The notes: generated from the sequence alone by a model not told the origin. A DNA stretch of 64,000 nt from Dehalococcoidia bacterium (GCA_022825855.1 JAJDWB010000002.1:62001-126000); one strand, 5' to 3'. Positions 10,701-19,865 are shown, counted from the stretch's first letter. Made by a program: numbers and translations.

Positions 10701-13700
10701 TCGCTGGACATTGCTGAACGTCAGAACGATCAGCTCTTCCTGCTCATGAGTGATATCGCCGTTGACCGTGACGGGGATCGTCTTGATCGTCTCATTGGCC
10801 GCGAACGTGAGCGTGCCGCCGCTAATCGGTGCGTGGTCCGAGGAGTCCGCCGTGCTGGCGGTCGCATTGTGCACGTAATCGACCGTGACCGTGCGCGGGT
10901 TGGCTGGCAACGACACCATGAAGGTCAGCGTCTTCGTGCCGCTGTCACCCTCCGAGATGCTCGGCAGCGGGTCGATCGACAGCAGCGGATCGTCGTCGTC
11001 GGTGATCGTTACCGTGGCGCACTCGGGGGTGTTCGCCAGCGACACGCCCGCTGGCGCATTGCCGGGCAGCGAAATGCAGACCTGGAACGTCTCGTCCAGC
11101 TCGGTCAGCGAGTCATCAAGCGCTTCGACCGTGACCGTCTTGGTCGACTGGCCAGCAGTGAATGTCAGTGTGCCCGAGTTGGCGCCGAAGTCGCCCGACG
11201 AAGCCTGGTTCGGCACGGTCCGCGTCTGCCAGGCAATGTTGATCGGCACACCGGTCGGCGCAGCAGGAGACAGCGTCACGGTGAGCGAGACGCTGCTGTT
11301 CTCTGCAACCGTCGCCGTATCCGTGATCGACGCGACGCGCGGCTCGTAGGAGCGGACCGTCACATCGTCGATTGTCACCCCGTCATACGCGTCGGCACTG
11401 CTGCCGGCGTTGACGGCGTGCGAGATCATGTGATTTTCGTCGTTGTCGTCGTTATCACTGTCAGCGGTGACAGTGACAGTCTGCTCGACATCCCACTTAT
11501 CCGTGGCGCCAGAGGGAGTGAAAGTCAACGTGCTCGGCGAGACAGTGATGCCGCTCGGAGCCGTGATATCGATCACCACGTTGCTCGTCGGCTCTGCATC
11601 GAGCACCACCGTGTAGGAGGCACTCCCGTGGCCCTCGGCGACGTTGATCGTGGTTGGCGAAACCGTCACGCCGGGCGTCTCGTCGTCAGTGATCGTCAGC
11701 GTCGCCATGCCAGTCAGCGTCTGGCCGAAGGCCGTCGCCGTCGCGGTGAACGTCACCGTCTCGTCGCCCTCGGCAGCGATGTCGTTGACTGGACTGAACG
11801 CCTGCGTCCTCATGGCGCTGCGGTCTCCGATGGGAATCGTGACGGTCAGACCGCTGATCGCGGTGAAGTCCGTCGATTGGGCGGTGGCGCCCGTGACCGT
11901 AAACGAGACCGGCGTGTTTGAAGGCAGCAGACCGCTGCCGGATGGCGACAGCTCCGCCTTGACGACCACGCTCTGTGATCCGCCGCTCACCGCCTCAGAC
12001 ACCGTATCTGGCGTCAGTGTCACCGTGATCCCGGTCGGCGCACTGTCGTTGTCGGCGATCGTGACGGTGCCGACGGCATTGTTGAGGTTGGCGTTGTTGT
12101 TGCCAGTGAGATCGACCCGCGTGACGTTGATGCTGATCGTTTCGGCGGTCGTGCCCTCGTACAGGTTGTCGTTGACGGCGCGGATGTCGACCGTGAACTC
12201 CCGATCACCGGCCGTCATGGTGTGAGTCTTGTTGCCTACCTCAGACCGAGAAGCCTCAGTGATATCAGCGGCTGAGGCCGTGCTGTAGCTGATGGTGTAG
12301 GTGATGACCGCCGTCTCACCGGCCACCAACGCGCGGTTGAGTGAGAGGGTGAATCCGCCGACGTTGGCGTTGTCCTCGGACAGGTTCTCGCGCGTAATCG
12401 ACGCCACCGACAGCGCCGACAGCGGCGTCTCCGACTTCTGCATCGACGCCGCGCTGGGCTCCGACTCATCCCTGGTAGCGATGACCTGCACGTCGTACTC
12501 CGTGCTTGGGTCAAGGCCGGGAATCGTGTACGTCGTCGTGCTGCCGCTCGCAATCACGTGGCGGCGGTCGGTGTCGCTGTACGCCTGAGTCCCCGACTTC
12601 CACTGCACGATGTAGCCGCCGGCGTTCGTGGACTCGTCCCAGTCCACCGTGATCCTGTCGACGCCCGCCGTCAGTTGCACGTTCTGCGGCACGCCCGCCG
12701 CCTCGGCCACGTTGGTGAACGTGATCGTGACGGTGATCGTGTCCATTTCATCGAACGGGTCGGTCGCGGTGACGACGACGGTGTACGTGGCCTTGTCCTC
12801 GCGGTCGTAATGCCGACCGCCGATCGTCTTGATCTGACCGTTGTTGTCGATCGTGAACGAGCTCGCGTCGGTCCCGCTCAGCGCGTAGGTCAGCGTGTCG
12901 CCGTTGCCGTCCGACGCCGTCACCGCCACATTCACGTTCCGACCGCCGCTCGGTTCATTCGTCCCCGCCGGCGTCTCCGTGATCGTCCGCGTCGCCGTGT
13001 TGGTTGCGAACGCCGGAGCCTGGTTAGAGTCCGGCTGTCCGAAGCTGGAGTCGCTCCAGGTCGGCCCGCCCTCGTCGTTCTTGGCCCCAACCCGCACGTC
13101 ATAGTTGACGCCCGGCATCAGCCCCGTAATCGTCGTCATCGTCCCCGTGCCCGCGAACGTCCAGTCGGACCACCCCGTCTCACTCTGGACCTTGTACTGC
13201 ACGTCGTAGTCCGAGACATCCGGCCTGCCCGTCGTATCCGGCGCCGACCACGACACATCCAGCGACGTATGACCCATCATCGACGCCGCCGACACCGTCG
13301 GCGCGCCCGGCGCAGGCGGCGGCTCGGCGACATCGTCGACCGTGATCTCAACGACCCGCGTGTTGCTCCCGCCCTGACCGTCCGACGCCCGCACCGTCAC
13401 CGAGTACGCCGACTTCGCCTCATGGTCATACGTGATCGACTTCGTCGAAATCTGCCCCGTCCCGCCGTCAATCTCGAAGGACCCCGGATCCGTCCCCTCG
13501 AGCGTGTACGTGACCGTCCCGCCGTCCGAGTCCGTCGCACTCACCGGCGCGCCAATGTCCACCCCGCCGGCCTCGTTCTCGTTGAACGAGATCGCCATCG
13601 GCGCAGTCCCATCAAACTGCGGCGGCATGTTCGCCGCCCGCGTGACGACAATCGTGTAGTCCTCAGAGTTGCCGAGCTGCGATGTGACGCGGACCGTGAT

Positions 13701-16700
13701 CGTGGTCGAACCCTGCGCAAGCGTGATCGCGCCCGTTTGTACGTTGCTACCGACAAGAATCTGCACGCTCGCATTAGGCTCGGCGGCGGTTGCCGTCACC
13801 GTGATCGAACTCATGCCGAAGTTCACCATGACGGTGTAACTGGTCGTCCCCGCGCTGAACCCCGGCGACAGCGAACCCACCGACACCGTCAACGCCGACA
13901 GATCGTTGTTGTCCGACAGCGGCGTCGCCGACATCGAGCCCGAAACCACACTGTCCAGGTTGCTGCCCGACCCGATGCTCTGCATCGTCACATTGCACGA
14001 CGTGCCGTTGGTCAGACCCATAATCGTGTAGGGACTCCCATCCTCCCGGTGCGATCCTGTGGTCCCACCGCAATCCCAGGCAATCTCATACGTCGTCGCA
14101 TCCGACACCGGTTCCCAGGTAACTTTGATGCTCGCGTCGCTCCTGGCCAGCGTGAAGCTCGGCGCCGCCAACTGCGTGTCATCGTCCGTAACGCTGACCG
14201 TCACCGACTCCGACTCACCATCAAACTCGTTGGCGCTCTGCGCGTTGTTGACGGAGTTGGTGATCGTCACCGTCGCGTCATCAGTGTTGCCGTCTTGAAC
14301 CGCGGTGACAGTGACAGTCTGGGCGGTTTCCCAGTTGCCGGTGCTGAACGTCAACGACGACTTGTTGACCGTCGCCGCAGCATTGTTGCTGCTCACGTTG
14401 ACCACCACATTCGAAGTCGGCTGAGCCGTCAACTTCACCGTGTACGTACTCGTCGCCCCCTCGGTAACCGACAAGGTGTTCGTGCTGAGTTCGATCTCGG
14501 CCTCATCGTCATCCTGGGCAGTCAATGTCCTCGTTTGCGCCGCGACGCCGTCATACTCGCTGTCCAGCGTGTTGTCCCGGTCAATGGCGAACGTAATAGT
14601 GACCAACTCATCGACCGCGTTGTCATCGCTGACCGGCAGGGCCTTGACGGTCTGCGCGTCGTTCCAATTGCCGGTCGTAAAGGTCAGTTCGCTCGGCGAG
14701 ACGGTAACCGCGTTGGCGTTACTGCTGCTCACGTCAACAACCACAGTGTCCGAGGGCTGCGTGTTCAGCTTCACTGTGTACAGATCCCGGCCGGCAGGAT
14801 TCTGCTCGAACACGTTGCTCCCACTCGATGTCACAGTGAGCCCCACCATGTCATCATCAGTAATCCCCAACGTCACATTCGCCGGCCCGCTAATCCCCTC
14901 ACTATTCGTCGCACTACCACTCACCGTCACCGACTCATCCGTGCTGTCGTCGTCCTGATTCGCCGCAATCGTCACCGACCCCGTACTCGACAACTGACCC
15001 GCAGGAATCGTCAACTGCGTCCCGTTCAGCGTGAAGTCGCTCGCGGCCGTCCCCGACCCCGCCGTCGCCGACACCGTGACCGTCGTCACCCCCTCCGACG
15101 CGCGGTTCAGCGTCGCCGTCACCGTCGACGACTGACCCTCCGTCACCGGATCCGGCGACAGCGCCAGCGTCACCGTCGGGTCCGCGTCGTCGTCCGTCAC
15201 CTCCACCGACACCGGCGCCGCGCTCACCCCGCCGTAGTCGCCGCCCGACACGCTGTGCGTAATCGTCGTCGCCCGCTTCTCGCCCGCGTTGTCCACGTCG
15301 TCGTTGACGCCCGTAATCGTGACCGTCTGCGCCTCCTCCCAGTTGTCCGACTCGAAGACCAGCGGACCGGACACAGTGGCGATGCTCGTGTCGCCGCTCA
15401 TCGGCGTGATCGTGACGTCCCCGCCGCTCGGCTGGCTCTCCAGCCGAATCGTGTACGTCGCCGTCCCGCCGTTCTCCCCGACCGTCCGCGACGCCGCGTT
15501 GATCGTCACCCCGCGCTCGTCGACCGGCGCAACCACGTCCGTGCTGACCTCATTCGAAGCCGCGCCCGCCGGCGTCACCCCGTTCAGCGCCCGCACCTGG
15601 AAGTGGTACGTGCCGCCCTCGAGATTCTCGAGTATGAGCCCAGGACTGCTGCTACCTGTGCTCGCCCAGGAGGCGCTGCTCAGCCCGCCCGACGTGGCCG
15701 CACTCCGGACCTCGTAGCCGGTAATCGTTGCCGCCGAACCATCCAGCATCCCTGCAGTCGGCGGAGTCCAGGTCAGCTCCACTTCGCCTTCCTCGGCCGT
15801 CAGCGTCAAGTCCGTCACCTGCCCCGCCGACGTGTCGTCGTCGGTGATCGTCAGCACGGCGCGTGCGGTATGCGCGGGATCGAGAGCGTCGTTATCGTTC
15901 ATCACCTTGATGAACGCCGCCGTGATGTTCAGCCGTTCGTCCGACTCATCCAGCGCGTCCTGGACGATCGTGACCGGGATCGTTGGACGGCACTGGTTGA
16001 CCGCCCACTCGGTCGTTCCACAAGTTGCTGCGCTGGCCGTGAACTTGCCGCCCGACTCAGTGACGTACTGGCGCGCCGTGAAGTCATCCGTCCGAGTCGC
16101 CGTCGTCGCACCCTGCGCGAGTCCGACCAGGTCGGTCACCAACCCGATCTCCTGACCGTCCACCGACGCGCCATTGAACGTGATCAGCACCTCGACATTG
16201 ACCGTCCCCGCGCTCTCGGCGACCGCCGGATTCGTAATCGCGATGCTGCTCACACCAGTCGCTTCCATCACCGGCGGAGCAAGCGTCACGTCAATCGTCG
16301 CCGACCCGCCGAAGGGCGTGAACACGCCGCCGAAGACCAGCCCGTCCACAACCTTGACCGTCACGCTGTAACTCGCCTGGTCGTACGTGACGCCGCTCTT
16401 CTTCTGAATCTGACCGCTGGTCGCGACAATCTGGAACTGGCCCGCGTCCGCGCCCTGCAGCGAGTAACGCAGCACATCGACGCTGTCCGTGTCGGTCGCC
16501 GCGACCGGATCGCCGATGTTGTTGCCGTCCCCGATTTCGCGAGTCACCGGAGCAGTTTCCGTGAAGCTTGGTTGGGCGTTGACGATCTGTCCGTTCTGGT
16601 TGAAGCGGCGCAGCGTCCAGGCGCTGTTTCCAATCGCGTTGTAAACCCGCGCCCGCACCAGCGAGTTACCTGACTCCGCGAAGTTGAAGTCGGGAATCGT

Positions 16701-19289
16701 GTGTCCGTCGTACAGCGTGGAGCAGTTGAGTTGGTGGTGCAGCTCGCGCCATTGGATGTTCGAGTCGTTGTTCGAGTGCTGGAAGTCGCCCCGCCGGCAA
16801 GCGAGGATCGGGCTGCCGCCGTCGTTGGACGGATTGTTGATGTCGAACCAGACCGAACCGCCCGAGTTGCTCACCGACAGGCCAGGAGGATTCGGCACTG
16901 TCGCCGCGATCGCAATCGGCGACCAGCCGCTCTCGCCGTGCGCGTTGACGGCCCGCACCCGGAACTCGTACGCCGTCATCGCCAGACCCGGAATGCTGCC
17001 GGTCGCCGACGTTCCAGTCGCTGAGTCGCGCGTCCAGCCTGAACCCCGGTACCGTTTGTACTCCCAGTCGTAGCTCGTGATCGCGCTGCCGCCGTCGTGC
17101 GGCGCGTTCCACGTCAGCGTGAACCCGTCGCCCGAGCCGCGCGACACGCTCGGCCTCGCCGGCGCCGCAGGCGCCGACGTCGAGGCCATTCCGCTTGCCG
17201 CAGTGGTCCACGCGCTCTGCCCCGCGCCGGTCTGAGACCTCACTTGCACGTCATAGGACTCGCCGCCCAGCAAGCCGGGCAGCTTGGTGCTGGGGCCTGA
17301 GACGGTTCCGGCAGGGTTCGTGTAACTGCTCGCGGAACTGAGCTTCCAGCGCACGTTGTACTTGAGCACCGATATGTCTGGCGTCGCTCCGTCGATCACT
17401 CCGCGGTTCGTCGGTGGCGTCCACGACAGGTCAAGCTGTCCCCGCTTGTCCCCTGGCGTTGTCGTGGTCAGCCCCGTCGGCGCGCCCGGCCTCGTGTCGT
17501 CGTCGATCACGTAGAAATCGACCGAGCGCCGGTCGTCGTTGTTGCTGCTCACCCAGAAGTTCCGACCCTGTGCCGAGGTGACAAACCCGAACCACGCCTG
17601 CGACCGCTCGTCCTGCTCGTCGATCTGGTCCTGCGTCACCGTGACCACAATGCTGCGCCGGCACTGGGTCGGATTCGCGTCCCAGTAGCTCGCGCCGCAG
17701 TTGTTTCTGTTCAGCGTGAAGCCGCCGTTGTTGATCCCCGACAGCGCCGCCGTCAGGTCGTTCGCGTTGCCCGCGTCCGAGCTGATGTTGAGGTAGGCGC
17801 TGACCGCCGTCGATTCGCCCGTCGTCGGCTGGCGGCTCAGCGTCGCGACCAGGTTGATCCTGATCTGGCCCGCGCTCTCCTGCACGTTCGCCCGGCTGTT
17901 GCTGTTCGCCAGCGCCACGCCGGCGGTCGTGTCCCGCTCCCACTTCAGGCCGGTAATCGTCAGATCCGTCAGTTCCGCCGTCGTCGCCGACTTCGTCCCC
18001 CACTCGCCGGTCCGGTGGTCGGTCAGCGCCCGCACGCGGAAGTCGTAGCCCGTGTTGGGCGACAGGTCGGAGACCGCAACATGCCTGGTCGTCACATTCG
18101 CGACCGAGCTCCAGCTCCCACTGTCATCTTCGGTTTTCAGCCGCCACTGGTAGTCGTAGCTCTTGATCGGCGTTCCGGCCGAGGGCGCAGTCCAGCGGAA
18201 CGTGATCCGCCCCGGCTCGAGGTCGTTGCCGCTGGGCGTGGTAACGCTCGGCGCGCCCGGGTGCCTGGAGACCTTGATTGGCGAAGTCCACGGCCCATCG
18301 CCGACGCCGTTGACGGCGCGGATGCGGAACTCATAGTCGCTGCCAAAGTCGACCGAGATGTCCACCTGTCGGGCGCTGCCGCCGCCGCTTACAGCCTGCA
18401 CCTGATCCTGTCCGCCCTGTCTGGGCCAGTTGTTGCCCGGAACAATCCGCAGTTGGTACTCGTAGCGGGTAATGGCGGAGCCGTGATTGTGCGAGGGCGG
18501 GTTCCAGGTCAGCCGTACTCGCGTCCGTGACAGACCAGAGACGCGCTCGCCGCCTTCCGCCTCAAAGTCGCGCGGCGTGGTCGGCTTGTCCGCGCTGGTC
18601 CTCACAGCCGCGCTGCTCTTCCACGCGTTACAGCCCTCGGTCCCGTCGGCAGCGTTACAGCCGCGCACCCACAGCCAGTACTGCGTGTTCGGGGTCAAGG
18701 TGTTGAACGTCTTCGTCTTGTTCGTCCCGTTGTTGGTGCCGGCGTTGTTCGGTGTGCTGCCCTTCGACCCGCTGCGCAGCACGTACCAGTAGCCGCTCGC
18801 GGTCCCTTCGTGCGCCCAGGTAAACGTGATTGTCCTGGGACCGACATTGGAAGCTGTGATGTCGCCAATTGGATGCGACGGACTCTGGACCTTGGTCCTG
18901 GCCGACACCGTGCCCGACCAGGCGCTGCAATCCGTGCCGATACAGGCCCGGACCTGCATCTCGTAGGTGATGCCGCTGGAGAGCGCCGTAACAGCGATGC
19001 GTCTCCGATTGTTGTCTATGTTCGCCGGGAACAAGTCGCCGCTGTTCGGCGTGGTCCAATTCGTCTCAGTGCTGCGCTTGTACCGAACCTCGTAGGAAGC
19101 TTCGGTGGTTCCGACGCGCACCCGATCGAAGCGGATGTCCAGCCGCGTCGGCTGCGTGATCGGATTGATCGACACGTTGCCCGGCGTCACGACATGGTTG
19201 GCGCTGGCACGCTCACCTGTCCCGTCCAGCGCGACCACCGCGCCGAACACCATCAGCACCAGTAGCAGTAATGCGGCCGGAGCGCGCAT
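4716..19289 (-). CDS. Giant secreted adhesin-like protein (FN3, cadherin, Calx-beta, GLUG, SH3b)
   Basis: One open frame encodes about 4,857 residues. A signal peptide (RAPAALLLLVLMVFGAVVAL) is followed by four fibronectin-III-like domains (to ~440), a Calx-beta-like domain (~440-600), more FN3 (~600-800), a cadherin-like domain (~905-1010), FN3 (~1155-1255) and many Calx-beta-like units ending in DDD turns (~1255-1700). Then come FN3, a cadherin-like beta-sandwich (~1795-1885), alternating cadherin and FN3 (~1895-2300), and another long Calx-beta array (~2300-3460). Two DxDGDGLIEI calcium-loop motifs (~3465, ~3890) each precede GLUG repeats. The C-terminus has a GST-rich linker, an acidic linker and two SH3b-like domains. 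There is no LPXTG or membrane anchor. A large calcium-stiffened surface or secreted adhesin is likely. A TTG directly precedes the chosen ATG. Confidence 0.9.
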   Translation of the reverse strand: MRAPAALLLLVLMVFGAVVALDGTGERASANHVVTPGNVSINPITQPTRLDIRFDRVRVGTTEASYEVRYKRSTETNWTTPNSGDLFPANIDNNRRRIAVTALSSGITYEMQVRACIGTDCSAWSGTVSARTKVQSPSHPIGDITASNVGPRTITFTWAHEGTASGYWYVLRSGSKGSTPNNAGTNNGTNKTKTFNTLTPNTQYWLWVRGCNAADGTEGCNAWKSSAAVRTSADKPTTPRDFEAEGGERVSGLSRTRVRLTWNPPSHNHGSAITRYEYQLRIVPGNNWPRQGGQDQVQAVSGGGSARQVDISVDFGSDYEFRIRAVNGVGDGPWTSPIKVSRHPGAPSVTTPSGNDLEPGRITFRWTAPSAGTPIKSYDYQWRLKTEDDSGSWSSVANVTTRHVAVSDLSPNTGYDFRVRALTDHRTGEWGTKSATTAELTDLTITGLKWERDTTAGVALANSNSRANVQESAGQIRINLVATLSRQPTTGESTAVSAYLNISSDAGNANDLTAALSGINNGGFTLNRNNCGASYWDANPTQCRRSIVVTVTQDQIDEQDERSQAWFGFVTSAQGRNFWVSSNNDDRRSVDFYVIDDDTRPGAPTGLTTTTPGDKRGQLDLSWTPPTNRGVIDGATPDISVLKYNVRWKLSSASSYTNPAGTVSGPSTKLPGLLGGESYDVQVRSQTGAGQSAWTTAASGMASTSAPAAPARPSVSRGSGDGFTLTWNAPHDGGSAITSYDWEYKRYRGSGWTRDSATGTSATGSIPGLAMTAYEFRVRAVNAHGESGWSPIAIAATVPNPPGLSVSNSGGSVWFDINNPSNDGGSPILACRRGDFQHSNNDSNIQWRELHHQLNCSTLYDGHTIPDFNFAESGNSLVRARVYNAIGNSAWTLRRFNQNGQIVNAQPSFTETAPVTREIGDGNNIGDPVAATDTDSVDVLRYSLQGADAGQFQIVATSGQIQKKSGVTYDQASYSVTVKVVDGLVFGGVFTPFGGSATIDVTLAPPVMEATGVSSIAITNPAVAESAGTVNVEVLITFNGASVDGQEIGLVTDLVGLAQGATTATRTDDFTARQYVTESGGKFTASAATCGTTEWAVNQCRPTIPVTIVQDALDESDERLNITAAFIKVMNDNDALDPAHTARAVLTITDDDTSAGQVTDLTLTAEEGEVELTWTPPTAGMLDGSAATITGYEVRSAATSGGLSSASWASTGSSSPGLILENLEGGTYHFQVRALNGVTPAGAASNEVSTDVVAPVDERGVTINAASRTVGENGGTATYTIRLESQPSGGDVTITPMSGDTSIATVSGPLVFESDNWEEAQTVTITGVNDDVDNAGEKRATTITHSVSGGDYGGVSAAPVSVEVTDDDADPTVTLALSPDPVTEGQSSTVTATLNRASEGVTTVTVSATAGSGTAASDFTLNGTQLTIPAGQLSSTGSVTIAANQDDDSTDESVTVSGSATNSEGISGPANVTLGITDDDMVGLTVTSSGSNVFEQNPAGRDLYTVKLNTQPSDTVVVDVSSSNANAVTVSPSELTFTTGNWNDAQTVKALPVSDDNAVDELVTITFAIDRDNTLDSEYDGVAAQTRTLTAQDDDEAEIELSTNTLSVTEGATSTYTVKLTAQPTSNVVVNVSSNNAAATVNKSSLTFSTGNWETAQTVTVTAVQDGNTDDATVTITNSVNNAQSANEFDGESESVTVSVTDDDTQLAAPSFTLARSDASIKVTWEPVSDATTYEIAWDCGGTTGSHREDGSPYTIMGLTNGTSCNVTMQSIGSGSNLDSVVSGSMSATPLSDNNDLSALTVSVGSLSPGFSAGTTSYTVMVNFGMSSITVTATAAEPNASVQILVGSNVQTGAITLAQGSTTITVRVTSQLGNSEDYTIVVTRAANMPPQFDGTAPMAISFNENEAGGVDIGAPVSATDSDGGTVTYTLEGTDPGSFEIDGGTGQISTKSITYDHEAKSAYSVTVRASDGQGGSNTRVVEITVDDVAEPPPAPGAPTVSAASMMGHTSLDVSWSAPDTTGRPDVSDYDVQYKVQSETGWSDWTFAGTGTMTTITGLMPGVNYDVRVGAKNDEGGPTWSDSSFGQPDSNQAPAFATNTATRTITETPAGTNEPSGGRNVNVAVTASDGNGDTLTYALSGTDASSFTIDNNGQIKTIGGRHYDREDKATYTVVVTATDPFDEMDTITVTITFTNVAEAAGVPQNVQLTAGVDRITVDWDESTNAGGYIVQWKSGTQAYSDTDRRHVIASGSTTTYTIPGLDPSTEYDVQVIATRDESEPSAASMQKSETPLSALSVASITRENLSEDNANVGGFTLSLNRALVAGETAVITYTISYSTASAADITEASRSEVGNKTHTMTAGDREFTVDIRAVNDNLYEGTTAETISINVTRVDLTGNNNANLNNAVGTVTIADNDSAPTGITVTLTPDTVSEAVSGGSQSVVVKAELSPSGSGLLPSNTPVSFTVTGATAQSTDFTAISGLTVTIPIGDRSAMRTQAFSPVNDIAAEGDETVTFTATATAFGQTLTGMATLTITDDETPGVTVSPTTINVAEGHGSASYTVVLDAEPTSNVVIDITAPSGITVSPSTLTFTPSGATDKWDVEQTVTVTADSDNDDNDENHMISHAVNAGSSADAYDGVTIDDVTVRSYEPRVASITDTATVAENSSVSLTVTLSPAAPTGVPINIAWQTRTVPNQASSGDFGANSGTLTFTAGQSTKTVTVEALDDSLTELDETFQVCISLPGNAPAGVSLANTPECATVTITDDDDPLLSIDPLPSISEGDSGTKTLTFMVSLPANPRTVTVDYVHNATASTADSSDHAPISGGTLTFAANETIKTIPVTVNGDITHEQEELIVLTFSNVQRAMLGNGFDPDGHTVGKIEDDDPRPTTIQLGVDTASISEDDTTQKTVTVTGAWVGGKALDADTTVAISVVGGGNGNSIASIPQDFTLGSGTISLTIPANGNTGTTTFQITAVDDIDFDGGETARVTGDATGFTVNEATIAINDNDSPPITTELSLSGDESVGEGRTITLTVTLTDSEGVTRAGATTVSVNANNAYTVSPASRTIPATQSTTSFTLRAHQDQTDEPTQSVDVAVTLTNPDDNVHPADPIQLMITDDDPTPEITLALSRTTITESSGPNNSATVTATMNRPSSAATTITVSSAFAPGQPPDTAEAGDFRQTGTTLTIPAGSLTSSGSVDIAAAEDDDSLDERIDVSATATNNHAAGEISNLRLTIEDNDTPGITLTELSPINEGGTQEYTVVLNVAPSADVVVRVSPSSTSGVTVDRNELTFTSDNWGTTQTVRVTGEQDDDAVDDHGTITHSVVGGRSASEYRSAPSATLDVSVSDNDRAGFTLSESSLDVDEGESGTFTVELTAAPARGSVRISLVSDNTDSVTVSPSSVTFSAGNWDDARTVTVRARQDNNPVSETVTITASVVDASSSDEFDDVGDQTVTVNVSDDETTTYDSDGDGLIEIHTIEQLNAVRYDLDGNGQVAQGDEAAYSAAFSNPENGVVCPTGTTCEGYELFADLDFDTNGNGRADAGDAYWNGGDGWDPIGDGTTPYNSNFFEGNGHSISNLYIDRAGESDVGLFGATSQFVVISNLGLLNVNIVNAGAEVGALVGTSHGNVVTSYVTGSVKGTREVGAVIGWNHGQVSDIYAVGSVSGAGVNVGGLIGRIDGGSSHLRRGYASVKITNSHGSASEAGVVGWVGNNTPTVEHSYYDTDVVQNSDVTAGTRGDMTDVSNVVGKTGAELRSGAGGIYSNWSAATWDFGSELQFPALKVDSTRDADQTATWQEFGVQLREWPTITQAAPSADLSEVNLGWTEIVDVWPDRATITYQVLRNDAEIASGLSQPFYDDDTVNSGPTYRYEVVVLLDGAEARRSLVQEVMVNRDADGDGLIEITTQAQLNAVRYDLDGDGRVDDRENDDGFSPLASAGGSACPSGTTCTGYELSKDLTLSGNWTPIGGDVEPADEPDAFTAVFEGNGNAIFGLRISKADRQFVGLFGALGSGGKVSNIGLVDASVTGRSTVGALVGQNAGTVEQAFATGSVTGNAVVGGLVGANSGLVTASYSAAAVAGVTVTEGSDRATPSLLGGLVGRNAGTVSNAYATSSVTGHSLSGGLVGDNSGGGHITNSYATGAVAERDGFPHVGGLIGRQSGGPISASYWDTETSGRSNGAGQGDVDADLGKTTAQLQSPTTNTGIYSGWSTTIWDFDDEDTDGDEYPSLIGLRGQRGDELTPPTRGTQTGTTTGSTGSAGTTTGSTGSAGRGQPQIVPVTIRAETPGELTLTVVAAGQGNVRLTINGRLLSVVVTTDEGSIGVRLVISASDDAINQLQALSFETETDQQIADAAPQDIPIAGSQPIVTITLRGSGGQPITLLAEQATVCLPLSDETLEQAGASPLSLLHFDDPSGWTPLSGSQIVEIEGVTLLCAETTEFSPFAIGIGAATESEEEEAETVETVDEAESDEQPKTVVLVETAADCLRGALHRGFSLVLFGGGSAEQLSACLQRRGVEAAWTLEGGRYRAFGPLAPELVNRAFTGQFADTVPAMTPLWVAADAASSDAATAPLDWSGENCFDRAPAVGDNLVVFAGGSVSELAVCGLRHNVQTFYAFDEHGLVSYEFGRSEIRNGAFRSLFTEGLPAATPLIARVRTQDAEAQTEQPAAESDDPAEPETEQPQESTGAEESGETDETASAEQKSAVRLGVIVNTGLVGVFHRDDCRVDAGITTRFGWLEGDAINIRRDGTGRCADWLYAQGPDGVESWVHSRYVDESGTAQPFAIAASDMTSAVVVNTAGQGVALRSDCRSDARLSRSGWSEGRSLTVLREGVGRCNGWVFAQGPGPSWSWVHLRFLQRN
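6491..6550 (-). repeat. Two 30-bp tandem repeats inside the giant gene
   Basis: Two 30-base units (6491-6520 and 6521-6550) differ at one base. They encode a duplicated GTTTGSTGSA-type linker between the GLUG region and the C-terminal domains. The arrangement is prone to expansion or contraction without a frameshift. Confidence 0.85.
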
Positions 19290-19295
19290 CAAGCT

Positions 19296-19309
19296 CCCCC
19301 CCCCCCCCC
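19296..19309 (-). repeat. 14-base homopolymer (G on coding strand) next to the giant gene start
   Basis: Fourteen consecutive C on the plus strand read as G14 on the coding strand, ending six bases before the ATG at 19289. The tract runs into GGGAG, the only ribosome-binding-like sequence for this gene. Length changes by slipped-strand pairing would alter leader spacing, not the reading frame. Confidence 0.85.
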
Positions 19310-19533
19310 GCGAGGAGGGAGTGGGACCGCGAACGCCCGCCGCCGACGCTGTGCTGCATACTGACCTCGTCCACTAGCTCCGGGCATGCGCGTGCGCACG
19401 CCAGGACACAGGAAGTGCTTCACACTTCTCTAGCAACAGGTCTGTGTGTCTCGTGTGGGAAAATTCGCGATTCCGTATGCAATATCCGTAGAAAAATAAT
19501 CAGCCCAACAAACTGTCAACTACAACACACTTG

Positions 19534-19582
19534 CCCTCCGGTCCCCTCTCCCCGAGGGAGAGGGTTAGGGTGAGGGCCCTCC
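19534..19582 (+). repeat. REP-like palindrome, copy 1
   Basis: The core CCCTCTCCCCGAGGGAGAGG is a near-perfect inverted repeat, followed by GTTAGGGTGAGGGCCCT. The same unit recurs at 19824, 19952, 25258 and 29747. Confidence 0.85.
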
Positions 19583-19662
19583 AATTCCCAGATACACTCA
19601 GAACAACAGTGCCAACCACCCGAAAGACAACCCCATGAATGCCCAAACCCGCCCGAACGCTC

Positions 19663-19818
19663 CCGAACAAACCCGAACACGTTCGGCTGAAGAAACCTGA
19701 AAAAACCTGAAAAAACCTGAAACTCCAAATCCCGCGATCCCCAGTAAAACACTGGAGATCCGCCCCGTTTTCCGAGGATCCACCCCCGAAAAAAAATTCC
19801 CCCCAAAACCTGAAACCC
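19663..19818 (+). repeat. Dispersed intergenic repeat with 10-bp tandem units, copy 1
   Basis: It contains three 10-base units (AAAAACCTGA type) at 19691-19720, an ACACTGGAGATC box near 19750, an A-run followed by TTCC near 19790, and a closing ACCTGAAACCCC. The same elements in the same order occur at 44258-44420, also in a spacer. Confidence 0.65.
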
Positions 19819-19823
19819 CAAAA

Positions 19824-19865
19824 TCCCCTCTCCCCGAGGGAGAGGGCTAGGGTGAGGGCCCTCCC
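19824..19865 (+). repeat. REP-like palindrome, copy 2
   Basis: Same palindromic core and trailing GGGTGAGGGCCCT as copy 1, with GGCTAG in place of GGTTAG. Confidence 0.85.

Noticed and set aside
5439-16673. Very long open frames opposite the giant gene (for example 6711-9719 and 12558-16673 on the plus strand)
   Set aside because: Their translations are Arg/Val/Asp-rich without domains and mirror the repetitive Asp/Thr/Val codons of the real gene.
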